Source of the DNA: an uncultured Eubacteriales bacterium
GTDB taxonomy: Bacteria > Bacillota > Clostridia > Monoglobales > Monoglobaceae
Assembly: GCA_958346135.1 (NCBI GenBank)
Contig: CATVQN010000057.1
Location: 1-6,860, forward strand
DNA: 6,860 nt
Direction: 5' to 3'
The notes beneath the pieces are model-generated. The model was given only the letters and a program-made list of their open reading frames with translations, was not told where the DNA came from and searched no databases. Position numbers and translations under genes: made by a program. Shown piece by piece: positions 1 through 6,721 of this stretch (position 1 is the first letter of the stretch; each line of letters begins with the position of its first letter).

Positions 1-2340
1 ACCCCCGAGATCAGAACGAGAGTGTCTGAAATGGCTTCCTTTTTCGGCATCCAGACTTGGTTTCATAAAAAAGTAACCGAGCTTTCCGGCGGTCAGAAAC
101 AGCTTTTAAATCTTGCCTCAGTTATGGTTATGCAGCCGTCTGTGCTGATTTTGGACGAACCTACCAGCCAGCTTGATCCCATTGCCGCACAGGAATTTTT
201 GAAAACCTTAGAAAAAATCAACCGTGAGCTTGGAACAACGGTTATTCTGACCGAACATCGCCTGGAAGATGCCTTTCCTATCTCCGACAGAGTGATTGTT
301 ATGGATAACGGCAAAATCATTGCAGACGGCACACCCAAAAAAGTCGGTGAAATACTAAAATCAATCCACCACGATATGTATTTAGCCCTTCCCACGCCTA
401 TGAGAGTTTACGGCGCAGTAAAGAATGATTTGGAATGTCCGCTTACTGTCCGTGATGGCAAAGCATGGCTTGAAAAATACTCTGAAAATAACTCTTTGCA
501 TGCTGAGCTGATACCAAAAGCAGACAATCAGTCCGAAACAGCAGAAACGGCAATTGAGGTAAAAGATGCGTGGTTCAGATATGAAAAGAATTTACCGGAT
601 GTGATAAAGGATCTGAGTATAAAAATATATAAAGGTGAGCTGTTTTCCATTGTCGGCGGTAACGGCACAGGAAAAACAACGGCATTGTCGCTGATAAGCG
701 GTCTCAATACACCGTATCGCGGCGAAGTCATGATAAACGGCGAGAGCATTGCAAAAGTGCGCCATTTATATAACGGTATTTTGGGCGTACTTCCGCAGAA
801 TCCGCAAAGCGTATTTGTAAAAAAGACGGTTTATCTTGACCTTTTGGAAATCCTGTCAGAAAAAAATTTATCAAGAGAAGAGAAAGAAATTCAAATTAAA
901 AATATCTCTGCACTCTGCCGTATCGATGATTTACTAACACGTCACCCATATGATCTATCCGGTGGTGAGCAGCAACGTGCGGCACTTGCAAAGGTGCTGC
1001 TAATGTCACCTCAAATCCTGTTGCTGGATGAGCCGACAAAAGGGCTGGACGCACATTTTAAGCAAACTTTTGCGGATATTCTCAATGACCTGAAAGCAAA
1101 CGGCGTAACCATTGTTATGGTGTCCCACGATATAGAATTTTGCGCCGAGTATGCCGACAGATGTGCTATGTTTTTTGACGGGAATATTACCTCATTCGGC
1201 GAGCCGCGAGCTTTTTTTTCCGGAAAGAACTTCTATACTACATCGGCTAACAGAATGGTAAGAACAAGACTCCCAAGGGCAGTGCTTACAGAGGATATTA
1301 TACTCGCCTGCGGCGGCAAAGTGCAGAAGCTAAGGCATACCGAGTCACCTGAAATCACCTTGCCGGAGTGTGCGGTTAAGACGAAAGGAATGCATGGAAA
1401 AAACAAAAAGCGCACTCCTGTAAAAATGGTTCTGGGCAGTATATTGGCATTGCTTTTTATACTTACCTGTATTTTGCAGATGACGGATATTGATATCCCG
1501 CATTTGTCGGCAATTGCAAGCCTTGATACCGGCACGCTGCAGTTGATTACCCTTGCAGAAATTGCCGGGGCTTTGGTGTGTTTCCTTCCGCAAAAGGAGC
1601 TTTTCTTCGATTCGGTTCAGCAACCGCAAAACAGACGAAAGCTGACCAAACGGACGATTGCATCAGCATTGCTGATCCTTCTTGCCATACCGCTTACCAT
1701 TTATGTAGGGATATTTTATTTGCAGGACAGAAAGTATTATTTTATAAGTCTGCTTATGATACTTGAAACCATGATACCCTTTGGTATGGTATTTGAAACC
1801 AGACGCCCGCAGGCCAGGGAATTGGTTGTAATAAGCGCACTGTGTGCGATTGCAGTTGCGGGCAGAGCCGCATTCTATATGCTTCCGCAGTTTAAGCCGG
1901 TTGTGGCGCTTGTGATCATTGCCGGCGTATGCTTCGGAGGCGAGACAGGATTTTTAGTCGGAGCAATGACAGGATTTGTGTCGAACTTCTTTTTCGGGCA
2001 AGGTCCGTGGACGCCGTGGCAGATGTTCGCTTTCGGCATCATAGGCTTTCTCGCAGGCATTTTGTTCAGAAAAGGATTTTTGAGAAAGACAAAGGCATCA
2101 CTCTGCCTATTTGGAGCAATTGCAGCCTTTGTCATTTACGGCGGAATTATGAATCCGGCAGCCGTGATGATGGCACAGGAGCATTTGAACCTTGAAATGA
2201 TAAAAGCTGCATACCTGACAGGTGCTCCTTTTGATTTGGTGCACGCCGCTTCCACCGCTTTTTTTCTGTGGTTTATCTCTGAACCCATGATTGAAAAACT
2301 GGAGAGAATCAAGGTGAAGTACGGACTGATTGAACCATAA
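1..2340 (+). CDS. Fused ECF transporter: two ABC ATPase domains plus membrane S-component (5' end missing)
   Basis: Likely drives ATP-dependent uptake of a vitamin or similar micronutrient as the ATPase pair and substrate-binding subunit of an ECF transporter at the cytoplasmic membrane. The frame is open to the left edge, so the true start lies outside; the GTG at 22 is internal. Residues below are counted from that GTG. ATPase 1 keeps only its C-terminal half: signature LSGGQ (21-25), Walker B VLILDEP (41-47), H-loop His79. ATPase 2 is complete: Walker A GGNGTGKTT (212-220), Q-loop Gln259, LSGGEQQ (312-318), ILLLDEP (332-338), His369. From about 466 the protein becomes hydrophobic. Roughly four segments (466-592) precede an S-component-like domain (598-765) containing GPWTPWQMFAFG. 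The T-component is not in the window and may be encoded upstream. The S-domain resembles clostridial S-components linked to cobalamin, but the substrate is uncertain. No clear terminator follows the TAA. Confidence 0.9.
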   Translation, partial: TPEIRTRVSEMASFFGIQTWFHKKVTELSGGQKQLLNLASVMVMQPSVLILDEPTSQLDPIAAQEFLKTLEKINRELGTTVILTEHRLEDAFPISDRVIVMDNGKIIADGTPKKVGEILKSIHHDMYLALPTPMRVYGAVKNDLECPLTVRDGKAWLEKYSENNSLHAELIPKADNQSETAETAIEVKDAWFRYEKNLPDVIKDLSIKIYKGELFSIVGGNGTGKTTALSLISGLNTPYRGEVMINGESIAKVRHLYNGILGVLPQNPQSVFVKKTVYLDLLEILSEKNLSREEKEIQIKNISALCRIDDLLTRHPYDLSGGEQQRAALAKVLLMSPQILLLDEPTKGLDAHFKQTFADILNDLKANGVTIVMVSHDIEFCAEYADRCAMFFDGNITSFGEPRAFFSGKNFYTTSANRMVRTRLPRAVLTEDIILACGGKVQKLRHTESPEITLPECAVKTKGMHGKNKKRTPVKMVLGSILALLFILTCILQMTDIDIPHLSAIASLDTGTLQLITLAEIAGALVCFLPQKELFFDSVQQPQNRRKLTKRTIASALLILLAIPLTIYVGIFYLQDRKYYFISLLMILETMIPFGMVFETRRPQARELVVISALCAIAVAGRAAFYMLPQFKPVVALVIIAGVCFGGETGFLVGAMTGFVSNFFFGQGPWTPWQMFAFGIIGFLAGILFRKGFLRKTKASLCLFGAIAAFVIYGGIMNPAAVMMAQEHLNLEMIKAAYLTGAPFDLVHAASTAFFLWFISEPMIEKLERIKVKYGLIEP

Positions 2341-2361
2341 GTTAAAACACAAATTCGTGCT

Positions 2362-2499
2362 TGTAATACTGTAGTTTTCAAGGAGATGTCCCGCATATTC
2401 AAGTTTGAGCTTGATCAGGTATTGGGTATAGGTACTGCCCATATGATGACGAAACATATCCAAAGGATTTTGACAGTCTGGTATATCTGTCACAGATAT
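2362..2499 (-). pseudogene. Relic of an AraC-family DNA-binding domain
   Basis: Reading the minus strand from 2499 down to 2362 gives about 46 residues that fit the first helix-turn-helix and linker helix of an AraC/XylS regulator. The stretch starts ISVTDI, continues MFRHHMGSTYTQYL, and is followed by IKLKLEYAGHLLENYSIT. The F-R-x-x-x-G-x-T-x-x-Q-Y-L, L-x-L-E-x-A and LLEN positions are those conserved in the family. The second helix-turn-helix is absent: the reading frame runs into the antisense of the ECF gene's end. Upstream, towards 2664, nothing resembles a ligand-binding domain. It does not closely resemble the intact AraC protein at 5842-6657, so it is not a simple local duplicate. The call rests on motif recognition by eye and could be a chance resemblance. 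Confidence 0.42.
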
Positions 2500-2614
2500 T
2501 GTAGGCGGAATCCATGCGGGCAGAGGTAGAGCATATACGCCGGAACAGAAAAAGAAATTGTATGCGATCAAATCATCACAGAACTCTCTGTCAGAAGTGT
2601 ATGGGATACCTATT

Positions 2615-2652
2615 AAAAAATATCCGCCGAAGGTTTTCATTCCCTGCGGCGG
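2615..2652 (-). terminator. Rho-independent terminator of exoA
   Basis: Read on the minus strand, the stem is CCGCCG, one mismatch, AGG, a 9-base loop, CCT, then CGGCGG, followed directly by ATATTTTTT. The GC-rich stem with a U-tract lies about 25 bases past the exoA TAG stop. On the plus strand the downstream bases are not T-rich, so it should work mainly for exoA and not for the convergent ECF gene. Confidence 0.8.
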
Positions 2653-2677
2653 GTTCTTCATCAATCTTATATGAGAA

Positions 2678-3439
2678 CTAGCAGCCGGCTTTCTCCCTCA
2701 GTACCAACTCCACCGGACAGTGGTCGCTGCCCATGATCTCCTGATGAATGGCTGCGTCCTTTAATCTTGGCTCTAACGCCCCAGACACAATAAAGTAGTC
2801 AATCCGCCATCCCGCATTTTTCTCCCGGGCATGGAAGCGATAGGACCACCAGGAATACTCCTGCTGTGCCTCCGGATAAAAATAGCGGAAGGTATCAATT
2901 TTATTCTCTGCCAAAAGACGGCTCATCTTATCCCGCTCCTCATCCGTAAAGCCGGCGTTCCTTCGATTCGTTTTGGGATTCTTCAGGTCAATCTCCTGAT
3001 GTGCCACATTGAGGTCACCGCAGTATATGATTGGCTTTTTCTGTTCCAGCTCTGCCAGATACGCACGCATGGCATCCTCCCATTGCATCCGATAGTCCAG
3101 CCGCTTTAGTTGATCCTGAGAATTCGGCGTGTAACAAACCACCAGATAAAAATCCGGGTACTCTGCCGTAATCAGCCGTCCTTCCGTATCATGCTCCTTC
3201 ATTCCCATACCGTAGGCTACCGAAATCGGCTCCGCCTTGGTAAACAGCGCCGTTCCGGAATATCCTTTTTTCTCGGCATAGCACCAATATTGGTGATAGC
3301 CGGGAAGCTCCAGTGTAAGCTGTCCTTCTTGCAGCTTGGTCTCCTGCAAGCAGAAAATATCGGCGTCAAGCGCCTGAAAGCTATCCATAAAACCTTTATT
3401 CATGCAGGCTCTAAGCCCGTTGACATTCCACGAAATCAA
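2678..3439 (-). CDS. exoA: Exodeoxyribonuclease III / AP endonuclease (start codon compromised)
   Basis: DNA repair enzyme that cuts 5' to abasic sites and trims 3' blocking groups in base excision repair; cytoplasmic and Mg-dependent. The exonuclease-endonuclease-phosphatase fold is complete in about 253 residues, the usual length. Counting from the TTG: N5 and N7 (WNVNG), metal-binding E33 (LQETK), Y103 (CYTPNS), D142/N144 (GDLNV), WRIDY (211-215) and the C-terminal SDH (238-240) are all present. Relatives normally begin MKLISWNVNG. Here the expected ATG at 3445-3443 is followed at once by TAA (3442-3440), so the first usable in-frame start is TTG at 3439-3437, giving M-ISWNVNG. The rest of the frame is undamaged, which argues for a functional gene. 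It is monocistronic, with its own promoter (3514-3542) and terminator (2615-2652). Confidence 0.93.
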   Translation of the reverse strand: MISWNVNGLRACMNKGFMDSFQALDADIFCLQETKLQEGQLTLELPGYHQYWCYAEKKGYSGTALFTKAEPISVAYGMGMKEHDTEGRLITAEYPDFYLVVCYTPNSQDQLKRLDYRMQWEDAMRAYLAELEQKKPIIYCGDLNVAHQEIDLKNPKTNRRNAGFTDEERDKMSRLLAENKIDTFRYFYPEAQQEYSWWSYRFHAREKNAGWRIDYFIVSGALEPRLKDAAIHQEIMGSDHCPVELVLREKAGC

Positions 3440-3460
3440 TTACATCTCATTAACCCCCTT
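3436..3460 (-). promoter_or_regulatory. Unusual exoA translation start: SD, ATG-TAA, TTG
   Basis: On the minus strand the Shine-Dalgarno-like AAGGGGG (3460-3454) is followed by an out-of-frame ATG at 3450, an in-frame ATG at 3445, a TAA at 3442 and a TTG at 3439. The SD is 8 bases from the ATG at 3445, which is ideal, but 14 from the TTG, which is long. The out-of-frame mini-ORF from 3450 (M-R-C-N-stop) ends with a TGA that overlaps the TTG. Both possible mini-ORFs therefore release ribosomes right at the TTG, so reinitiation there is conceivable. Confidence 0.65.
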
Positions 3461-3513
3461 ACCAAAACGCACACAGCGGCACTTTGAAAACATTTTCGTT
3501 TCGTGATATCTCC

Positions 3514-3542
3514 AGTGTAGCATATTTTTTGAGAAAGAGCAA
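3514..3542 (-). promoter_or_regulatory. exoA promoter (sigma-A type, extended -10)
   Basis: On the minus strand, TTGCTC (-35, 3542-3537) and TACACT (-10, 3519-3514) are separated by exactly 17 bases. TGC directly precedes the -10, giving an extended -10 element. Transcription would start near 3507, about 60 bases before the coding region. Confidence 0.7.
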
Positions 3543-3551
3543 GTCATTCTC

Positions 3552-3580
3552 TTGACGAGCCGGCACACATGGAATATAAT
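3552..3580 (+). promoter_or_regulatory. apbE-amidohydrolase operon promoter (near-consensus sigma-A)
   Basis: TTGACG (3552-3557), a 17-base spacer and a perfect TATAAT (3575-3580) make an almost ideal housekeeping promoter. The start of transcription would be near 3587, leaving a leader of roughly 30 bases with AAAGGAG at 3603-3609, six bases from the apbE ATG. Its -35 lies nine bases from the -35 of the divergent exoA promoter, so the two polymerase sites sit back to back. Confidence 0.85.
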
Positions 3581-3615
3581 AAGAACATATCGACTGACCC
3601 GCAAAGGAGTTTTCT

Positions 3616-4587
3616 ATGAAACGATTGGTCTTTCTGCCTATTCTTTGCATCCTGCTGACCGGGTGCCAAATGCCCTCCAAAGCTCCGGAATATACGGAAA
3701 CCCGGTTTTTGATGGATACCGTCTGTACCGTCCGTGCTGGCGGAACCGACGCCAAGGCCGCTGTCCAAGCAGCTTTGGATAAGATACAGGAGATACAAAA
3801 CTGCGTCAGCTTTTATGACGAAAATTCCACTGTTTCCGTCTTTAACCGCACAGACGCCCATCAACCTGTTTCTATTGATGTACACACCGAGACCATTTTA
3901 AAAACCGGATTGGAAATATCCCGTGCCTCCGGAGGTGCCTTTGATGTAACCATCGCACCGGTACGGACGCTTTGGCCTTTTCATGGGGAGGAAAATCCCG
4001 CTCCGCCGGAACCTTCTGCGATTACTGCACGGCTGCCGCTGATCGACTATCAAAGCTTAGAATTAGATCTTTCCAATCATACCCTGACCAAAACAAAGGA
4101 TGGTGTTCAAATCGATTTGGGCGGCGCCGCAAAAGGCTACGCCGCCGATGCGGCACTGCAGGTATTAAAAGAGCTTGGGGCTAAGTACGGTCTTTTGGAT
4201 TTGGGCGGCAACATTGCGCTCTTCGGAAAAAATCTAGAACGCAAAGACGGCAGCTGGGTTATCGGGCTCCAAAAGCCCTTTTCTAGTATCAGAGACTACA
4301 GTCAAACCGTCACCCTAACAGATGGCGGCGCCGTGGCAACCAGCGGCACCTATCAGCGGTATTTTACATATGACGGCCGCTTTTATCATCACATTTTAGA
4401 CCCGGCCACCGGATACCCGGCCGAAACCGAATCAGACGGCGTTACCATTGTTTCCAATTCAGCACTGCTGGCAGACTGTCTTTCCACCGCCTGTTTAATT
4501 TTAGGCGAAGAGGACGGCCGCCGGCTTGCCGCACAATTTGATGCGGAGATTTATTTTGTTAACCGAGACGACAAGGGAGGAAACTAA
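3616..4587 (+). CDS. apbE: FAD:protein FMN transferase, ApbE-family lipoprotein
   Basis: Transfers FMN from FAD onto a threonine or serine of extracytoplasmic target proteins, such as Rnf/Nqr subunits or FMN-binding-domain proteins, and acts on the outer face of the membrane. The N-terminus is a lipoprotein signal peptide: MKR, a hydrophobic core, then lipobox LLTGC with C17 as the lipidated residue. ApbE motifs follow in order: TRFLMDTVCTV (29-39), ISRASGGAFDVTIAPV (101-116), QIDLGGAAKGYAAD (165-178), LLDLGGNIALFG (193-204), VATSGTYQRYF (240-250), HHILDPATGYPA (258-269), and ALLADCLSTACLILG (283-297) with the metal-binding Asp and Thr. The 323-residue length is normal for the family. The ATG at 3616 is supported by AAAGGAG six bases upstream and by the signal peptide. 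No flavinylation target is encoded in the window. Its stop overlaps the next gene's start. Confidence 0.95.
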   Translation: MKRLVFLPILCILLTGCQMPSKAPEYTETRFLMDTVCTVRAGGTDAKAAVQAALDKIQEIQNCVSFYDENSTVSVFNRTDAHQPVSIDVHTETILKTGLEISRASGGAFDVTIAPVRTLWPFHGEENPAPPEPSAITARLPLIDYQSLELDLSNHTLTKTKDGVQIDLGGAAKGYAADAALQVLKELGAKYGLLDLGGNIALFGKNLERKDGSWVIGLQKPFSSIRDYSQTVTLTDGGAVATSGTYQRYFTYDGRFYHHILDPATGYPAETESDGVTIVSNSALLADCLSTACLILGEEDGRRLAAQFDAEIYFVNRDDKGGN

Positions 4588-5777
4588 TGCATAAGAAACT
4601 CTATATCACGCACGCAAACCTCATTACCATGGAGGATAAAAACTTTCCAGACGGCTATCTCATTTTAGAGGACAGCAAAATTGCCGCACTGGGCGACATG
4701 GCAGATATGCCGGCATATCCCGAAGATGCCGAGATGCTGGATTTGCACGGCGCTGCTGTGACACCGGGATTGATTGACGCACATTCCCACATTGGAATGT
4801 GGGAGGACGGTCTGAGCTTTGAGGGCGATGACGGCAACGAGGATACCGATCCGGCCATGCCCCAGCTGCGAGCCTTGGACGGCGTAAATCCTCAGGATCG
4901 CGCCTTTCGGGAGGCGGTCGCCGCCGGCATAACCACCGTGATTACCGGGCCGGGCAGTGCCAATCCAATCGGAGGTCAGCTTTTGGCCATGAAGACGTCA
5001 GGCGTCTGTGTCGATGATATGCTCATTGCCGCTCCGATTGGAATCAAAGCCGCCTTCGGAGAAAATCCCAAGTCGGTCTATCATGACAAAAATCAGCTTC
5101 CGGTTACCCGCATGGGTACGGCAGCGGTCATCCGGGAAACTCTGTATAAAGCCAAGAATTATTTAAAACAGCTGGAGTTATCTGAAACAGACGAGGATGA
5201 GGAGCCGCCGGAATGGGACTTTAAATGCGAGTCCCTGCTGCCTCTATTGCGGCAGGAAATCCCTCTCCATGCCCATGCCCACCGGATGGACGATATTTTT
5301 ACCGCCATTCGGATTGCCAAGGAATTTCAGCTCAAGCTGGTTCTGGTACACGGCACCGAGGCACATCTGGCTGCCGCGCGTCTGGCAGAGGAAAAGGTTC
5401 CGGTACTGTCCGGACCTATTCTCACCGATCGCAGCAAGCCCGAGCTTCGGAACCAAAGTGAAACGGCACCCGCCGTTTTGGAGCAAGCAGGCGTTCCCAC
5501 CGCCATCATCACCGACCATCCCGAAACCCCGGAGAAGTTTCTTCTTCTCTGCGCCGAGACCGCCGTGCGTGCAGGCCTTGAGGCTGATAAAGCACTTCGT
5601 GCTGTCACCAAAACTCCGGCGGAGATTTGCGGTCTTTCCGACCGTGTTGGTTCTCTCAAAGCCGGAAAGGATGCGGATTTTATCGTCTGGCAGGGGACAC
5701 CCCTCACAACGGCCGCAGTGCCGAACATGGTCTTTTGCAACGGAGAGCCTGTCGTTGCTTTAAAGGAACTTCCATAA
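4587..5777 (+). CDS. Metal-dependent amidohydrolase (imidazolonepropionase-like family)
   Basis: A cytoplasmic amidohydrolase-superfamily enzyme that hydrolyses C-N bonds of a cyclic or amide substrate; the actual substrate is unknown. There is no signal peptide. A small N-terminal beta domain leads into GLIDAHSH (61-68), whose H66 and H68 are the HxH metal ligands. GIKAAFGENPK (152-162) carries a candidate bridging lysine at K154. HAHAHRMDD (228-236) and LVHGTEAH (253-260) supply further histidines, and ITDHP (308-312) gives the catalytic Asp310. The C-terminal VGSLKAGKDADFIVW (354-368) is the usual return to the beta domain. An acidic loop (ETDEDEEPPEW, 200-210) precedes the metal-binding histidines. 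The start is fixed by TAATG overlap with apbE and by AAGGGAGG at 4573-4580. Translational coupling is likely. A link to flavin chemistry is only an inference from the shared operon. Confidence 0.9.
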   Translation: MHKKLYITHANLITMEDKNFPDGYLILEDSKIAALGDMADMPAYPEDAEMLDLHGAAVTPGLIDAHSHIGMWEDGLSFEGDDGNEDTDPAMPQLRALDGVNPQDRAFREAVAAGITTVITGPGSANPIGGQLLAMKTSGVCVDDMLIAAPIGIKAAFGENPKSVYHDKNQLPVTRMGTAAVIRETLYKAKNYLKQLELSETDEDEEPPEWDFKCESLLPLLRQEIPLHAHAHRMDDIFTAIRIAKEFQLKLVLVHGTEAHLAAARLAEEKVPVLSGPILTDRSKPELRNQSETAPAVLEQAGVPTAIITDHPETPEKFLLLCAETAVRAGLEADKALRAVTKTPAEICGLSDRVGSLKAGKDADFIVWQGTPLTTAAVPNMVFCNGEPVVALKELP

Positions 5778-5781
5778 AACA

Positions 5782-5851
5782 CCGGCAGGGAGGACATATT
5801 CTTATAACGGCATATAAGAATATGTCCTCCCTGCCGGATTTTTATTTTTTT
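5782..5851 (+). terminator. Strong intrinsic terminator with perfect 25-bp stem, shared by convergent genes
   Basis: Left arm 5782-5806 and right arm 5813-5837 are exact reverse complements (25 bp, starting CCGGCAGGGAGG) around a six-base loop, ACGGCA. The T-run ATTTTTATTTTTTT (5838-5851) follows on the plus strand, ending the apbE-amidohydrolase transcript just 4 bases after the TAA. The T-run overlaps the last codons and the stop of the convergent araC gene (5842-5844). On the minus strand the hairpin is followed by TGTTTTATGG, so weaker termination of araC is plausible. Confidence 0.95.
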
Positions 5852-6657
5852 CTATATGCCTTGGGTGGCAACCCGGTGCGGGCTTTAAAAAAGTTAGAAA
5901 AATAGTGTGGATTAAAGAACCCTAAATATTCAGAAATTTCACTGATACTCATTGAGGTATTTAGAAGCAGTGCTTTTGCGGTATTCAATTTTTTCTCAAG
6001 CAAATATTGATAAGGTGTAGTCCCGTACTCCGCTTTAAATTGTCGTATCAGATATGATTTTGAGCAGTAGAATTCCTTCAGGATTTCATCAAATGTAATC
6101 GTATATTCCGCTAAAGTATCCAGCTTATTTTTTAATAACCTTGCATGGTTTTTTGGAATAGATGTCTCTCTGCTATAAATATGAGAAGAAATGGTCTGGA
6201 CAATTTTCAAAAAATCCAAAGCACATTCATCAAAGATATAGCCGTCACTGTCCTCTTGATGATTCTTGGATGCGTGGTGCAAAAAAAGTGTAAAGAGATT
6301 TTGTACATCCATATTTTCAATATGATACACGCTATCCAGTCGATAAGCCTTCAAGGTATTCTCCACAAAGTCACCGCAAACATTGAACCATATTTTTTCC
6401 CACGGATCCTGGGCATCTGAATAGTAAAAATGATTCTTATGCGCCGGCAGGATATAAACATCCCCCTTTGATGCCATAAAATGTTCCTCATCGATTTGGA
6501 CATAGCCGCGGCCCTTTACAATGTATTCCATGCAGCACACAGAGGAGTCGGGACGATTGATTTTATAGGTTCCGTCGCAGTAGGAGGTACCACATATTAT
6601 GATACGAAACGGCATAGCTTCTTCTTTTTCGGAAAAATAAATAATATCCTCATGCAT
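5842..6657 (-). CDS. AraC-family transcriptional regulator
   Basis: A cytoplasmic DNA-binding activator or repressor, probably sensing a sugar and controlling the divergent glycoside hydrolase gene. The 271 residues show the standard two-part layout. An N-terminal cupin-like ligand-binding domain (about 20-150) contains the EYIVKGRGYVQID and GDVYILPAHKNHFYYS strands. A C-terminal double helix-turn-helix (about 188-268) contains FDEILKEFYCSKSYLIRQFKAEYG written across 189-212, YQYLLEKKLNTAKALLL (216-232), SISEISEYLGF (237-247) and FKARTGLPPKAYR (257-269). The ATG at 6657 is chosen because the first residues (YFSEKEEAMPFRI) resemble relatives. AAAGG lies 14 bases upstream, which is long; an ATT at 6663 would sit at 8 bases but is a rare start, and M15 is a weaker alternative. 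The gene is visibly more AT-rich than the apbE operon. Confidence 0.93.
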   Translation of the reverse strand: MHEDIIYFSEKEEAMPFRIIICGTSYCDGTYKINRPDSSVCCMEYIVKGRGYVQIDEEHFMASKGDVYILPAHKNHFYYSDAQDPWEKIWFNVCGDFVENTLKAYRLDSVYHIENMDVQNLFTLFLHHASKNHQEDSDGYIFDECALDFLKIVQTISSHIYSRETSIPKNHARLLKNKLDTLAEYTITFDEILKEFYCSKSYLIRQFKAEYGTTPYQYLLEKKLNTAKALLLNTSMSISEISEYLGFFNPHYFSNFFKARTGLPPKAYRKK

Positions 6658-6692
6658 ATCAATTTTTTATACCTTTCTGCACATGTTTTTTA

Positions 6693-6721
6693 TTTACACA
6701 GACATTATATCACGATATATT
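6693..6721 (+). promoter_or_regulatory. Promoter of the glycoside hydrolase gene
   Basis: TTTACA (6693-6698) and TATATT (6716-6721) with a 17-base spacer form a plausible sigma-A promoter upstream of the GH2 gene. The region is AT-rich, so chance matches are likely. The imperfect -10 and -35 fit a promoter needing an activator such as the neighbouring AraC protein. Confidence 0.55.

Larger units (their letters stand above)
2341..2677. other. Gene-free convergent gap between the ECF gene and exoA
   Basis: These 337 bases separate the ends of two convergent genes. The gap holds the minus-strand exoA terminator at 2615-2652 and an apparent relic of an AraC-type DNA-binding domain at about 2362-2499. 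A small perfect inverted repeat (7-bp arms ATATCTG/CAGATAT, 3-base loop) lies at 2483-2499. Plus-strand runs open at 2341-2520 and 2474-2672 lack a convincing start and recognisable family motifs, so they are not called as genes. No tRNA, riboswitch or insertion-sequence end is visible. Confidence 0.6.

Noticed and set aside
2483..2499. ATATCTG-TCA-CAGATAT inverted repeat as an operator or attachment site
   Set aside because: It is short, lies in a gap between two gene ends with no promoter nearby, and no second copy is seen in the window.
2386..2520. Plus-strand mini-ORF starting at an ATG after AAGGAG
   Set aside because: The AAGGAG runs directly into the ATG with no spacing, the product (MSRIFKFELDQVLGIG...) has no recognisable motif, and it is antisense to the AraC relic.
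2107..2664. A 185-codon minus-strand open frame
   Set aside because: Most of it is antisense to the well-supported 3' end of the ECF gene. Only the short AraC-like stretch at 2362-2499 looks like former coding sequence.
2474..2672. Plus-strand open run of about 66 codons containing YTPEQKKKLYAIKSS
   Set aside because: It has no ATG or GTG start with a ribosome binding site, overlaps the exoA terminator, and lies opposite the better-matching AraC-like frame.
5197..5763. A 188-codon plus-strand frame inside the amidohydrolase
   Set aside because: It is a frame-shifted shadow of the amidohydrolase, with an unnatural Pro-, Ser- and Arg-rich composition and no start signal.
5327..5797. A 156-codon minus-strand open frame
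   Set aside because: It is antisense to the amidohydrolase, whose motifs are clear; GC-rich genes commonly leave such antisense frames open.
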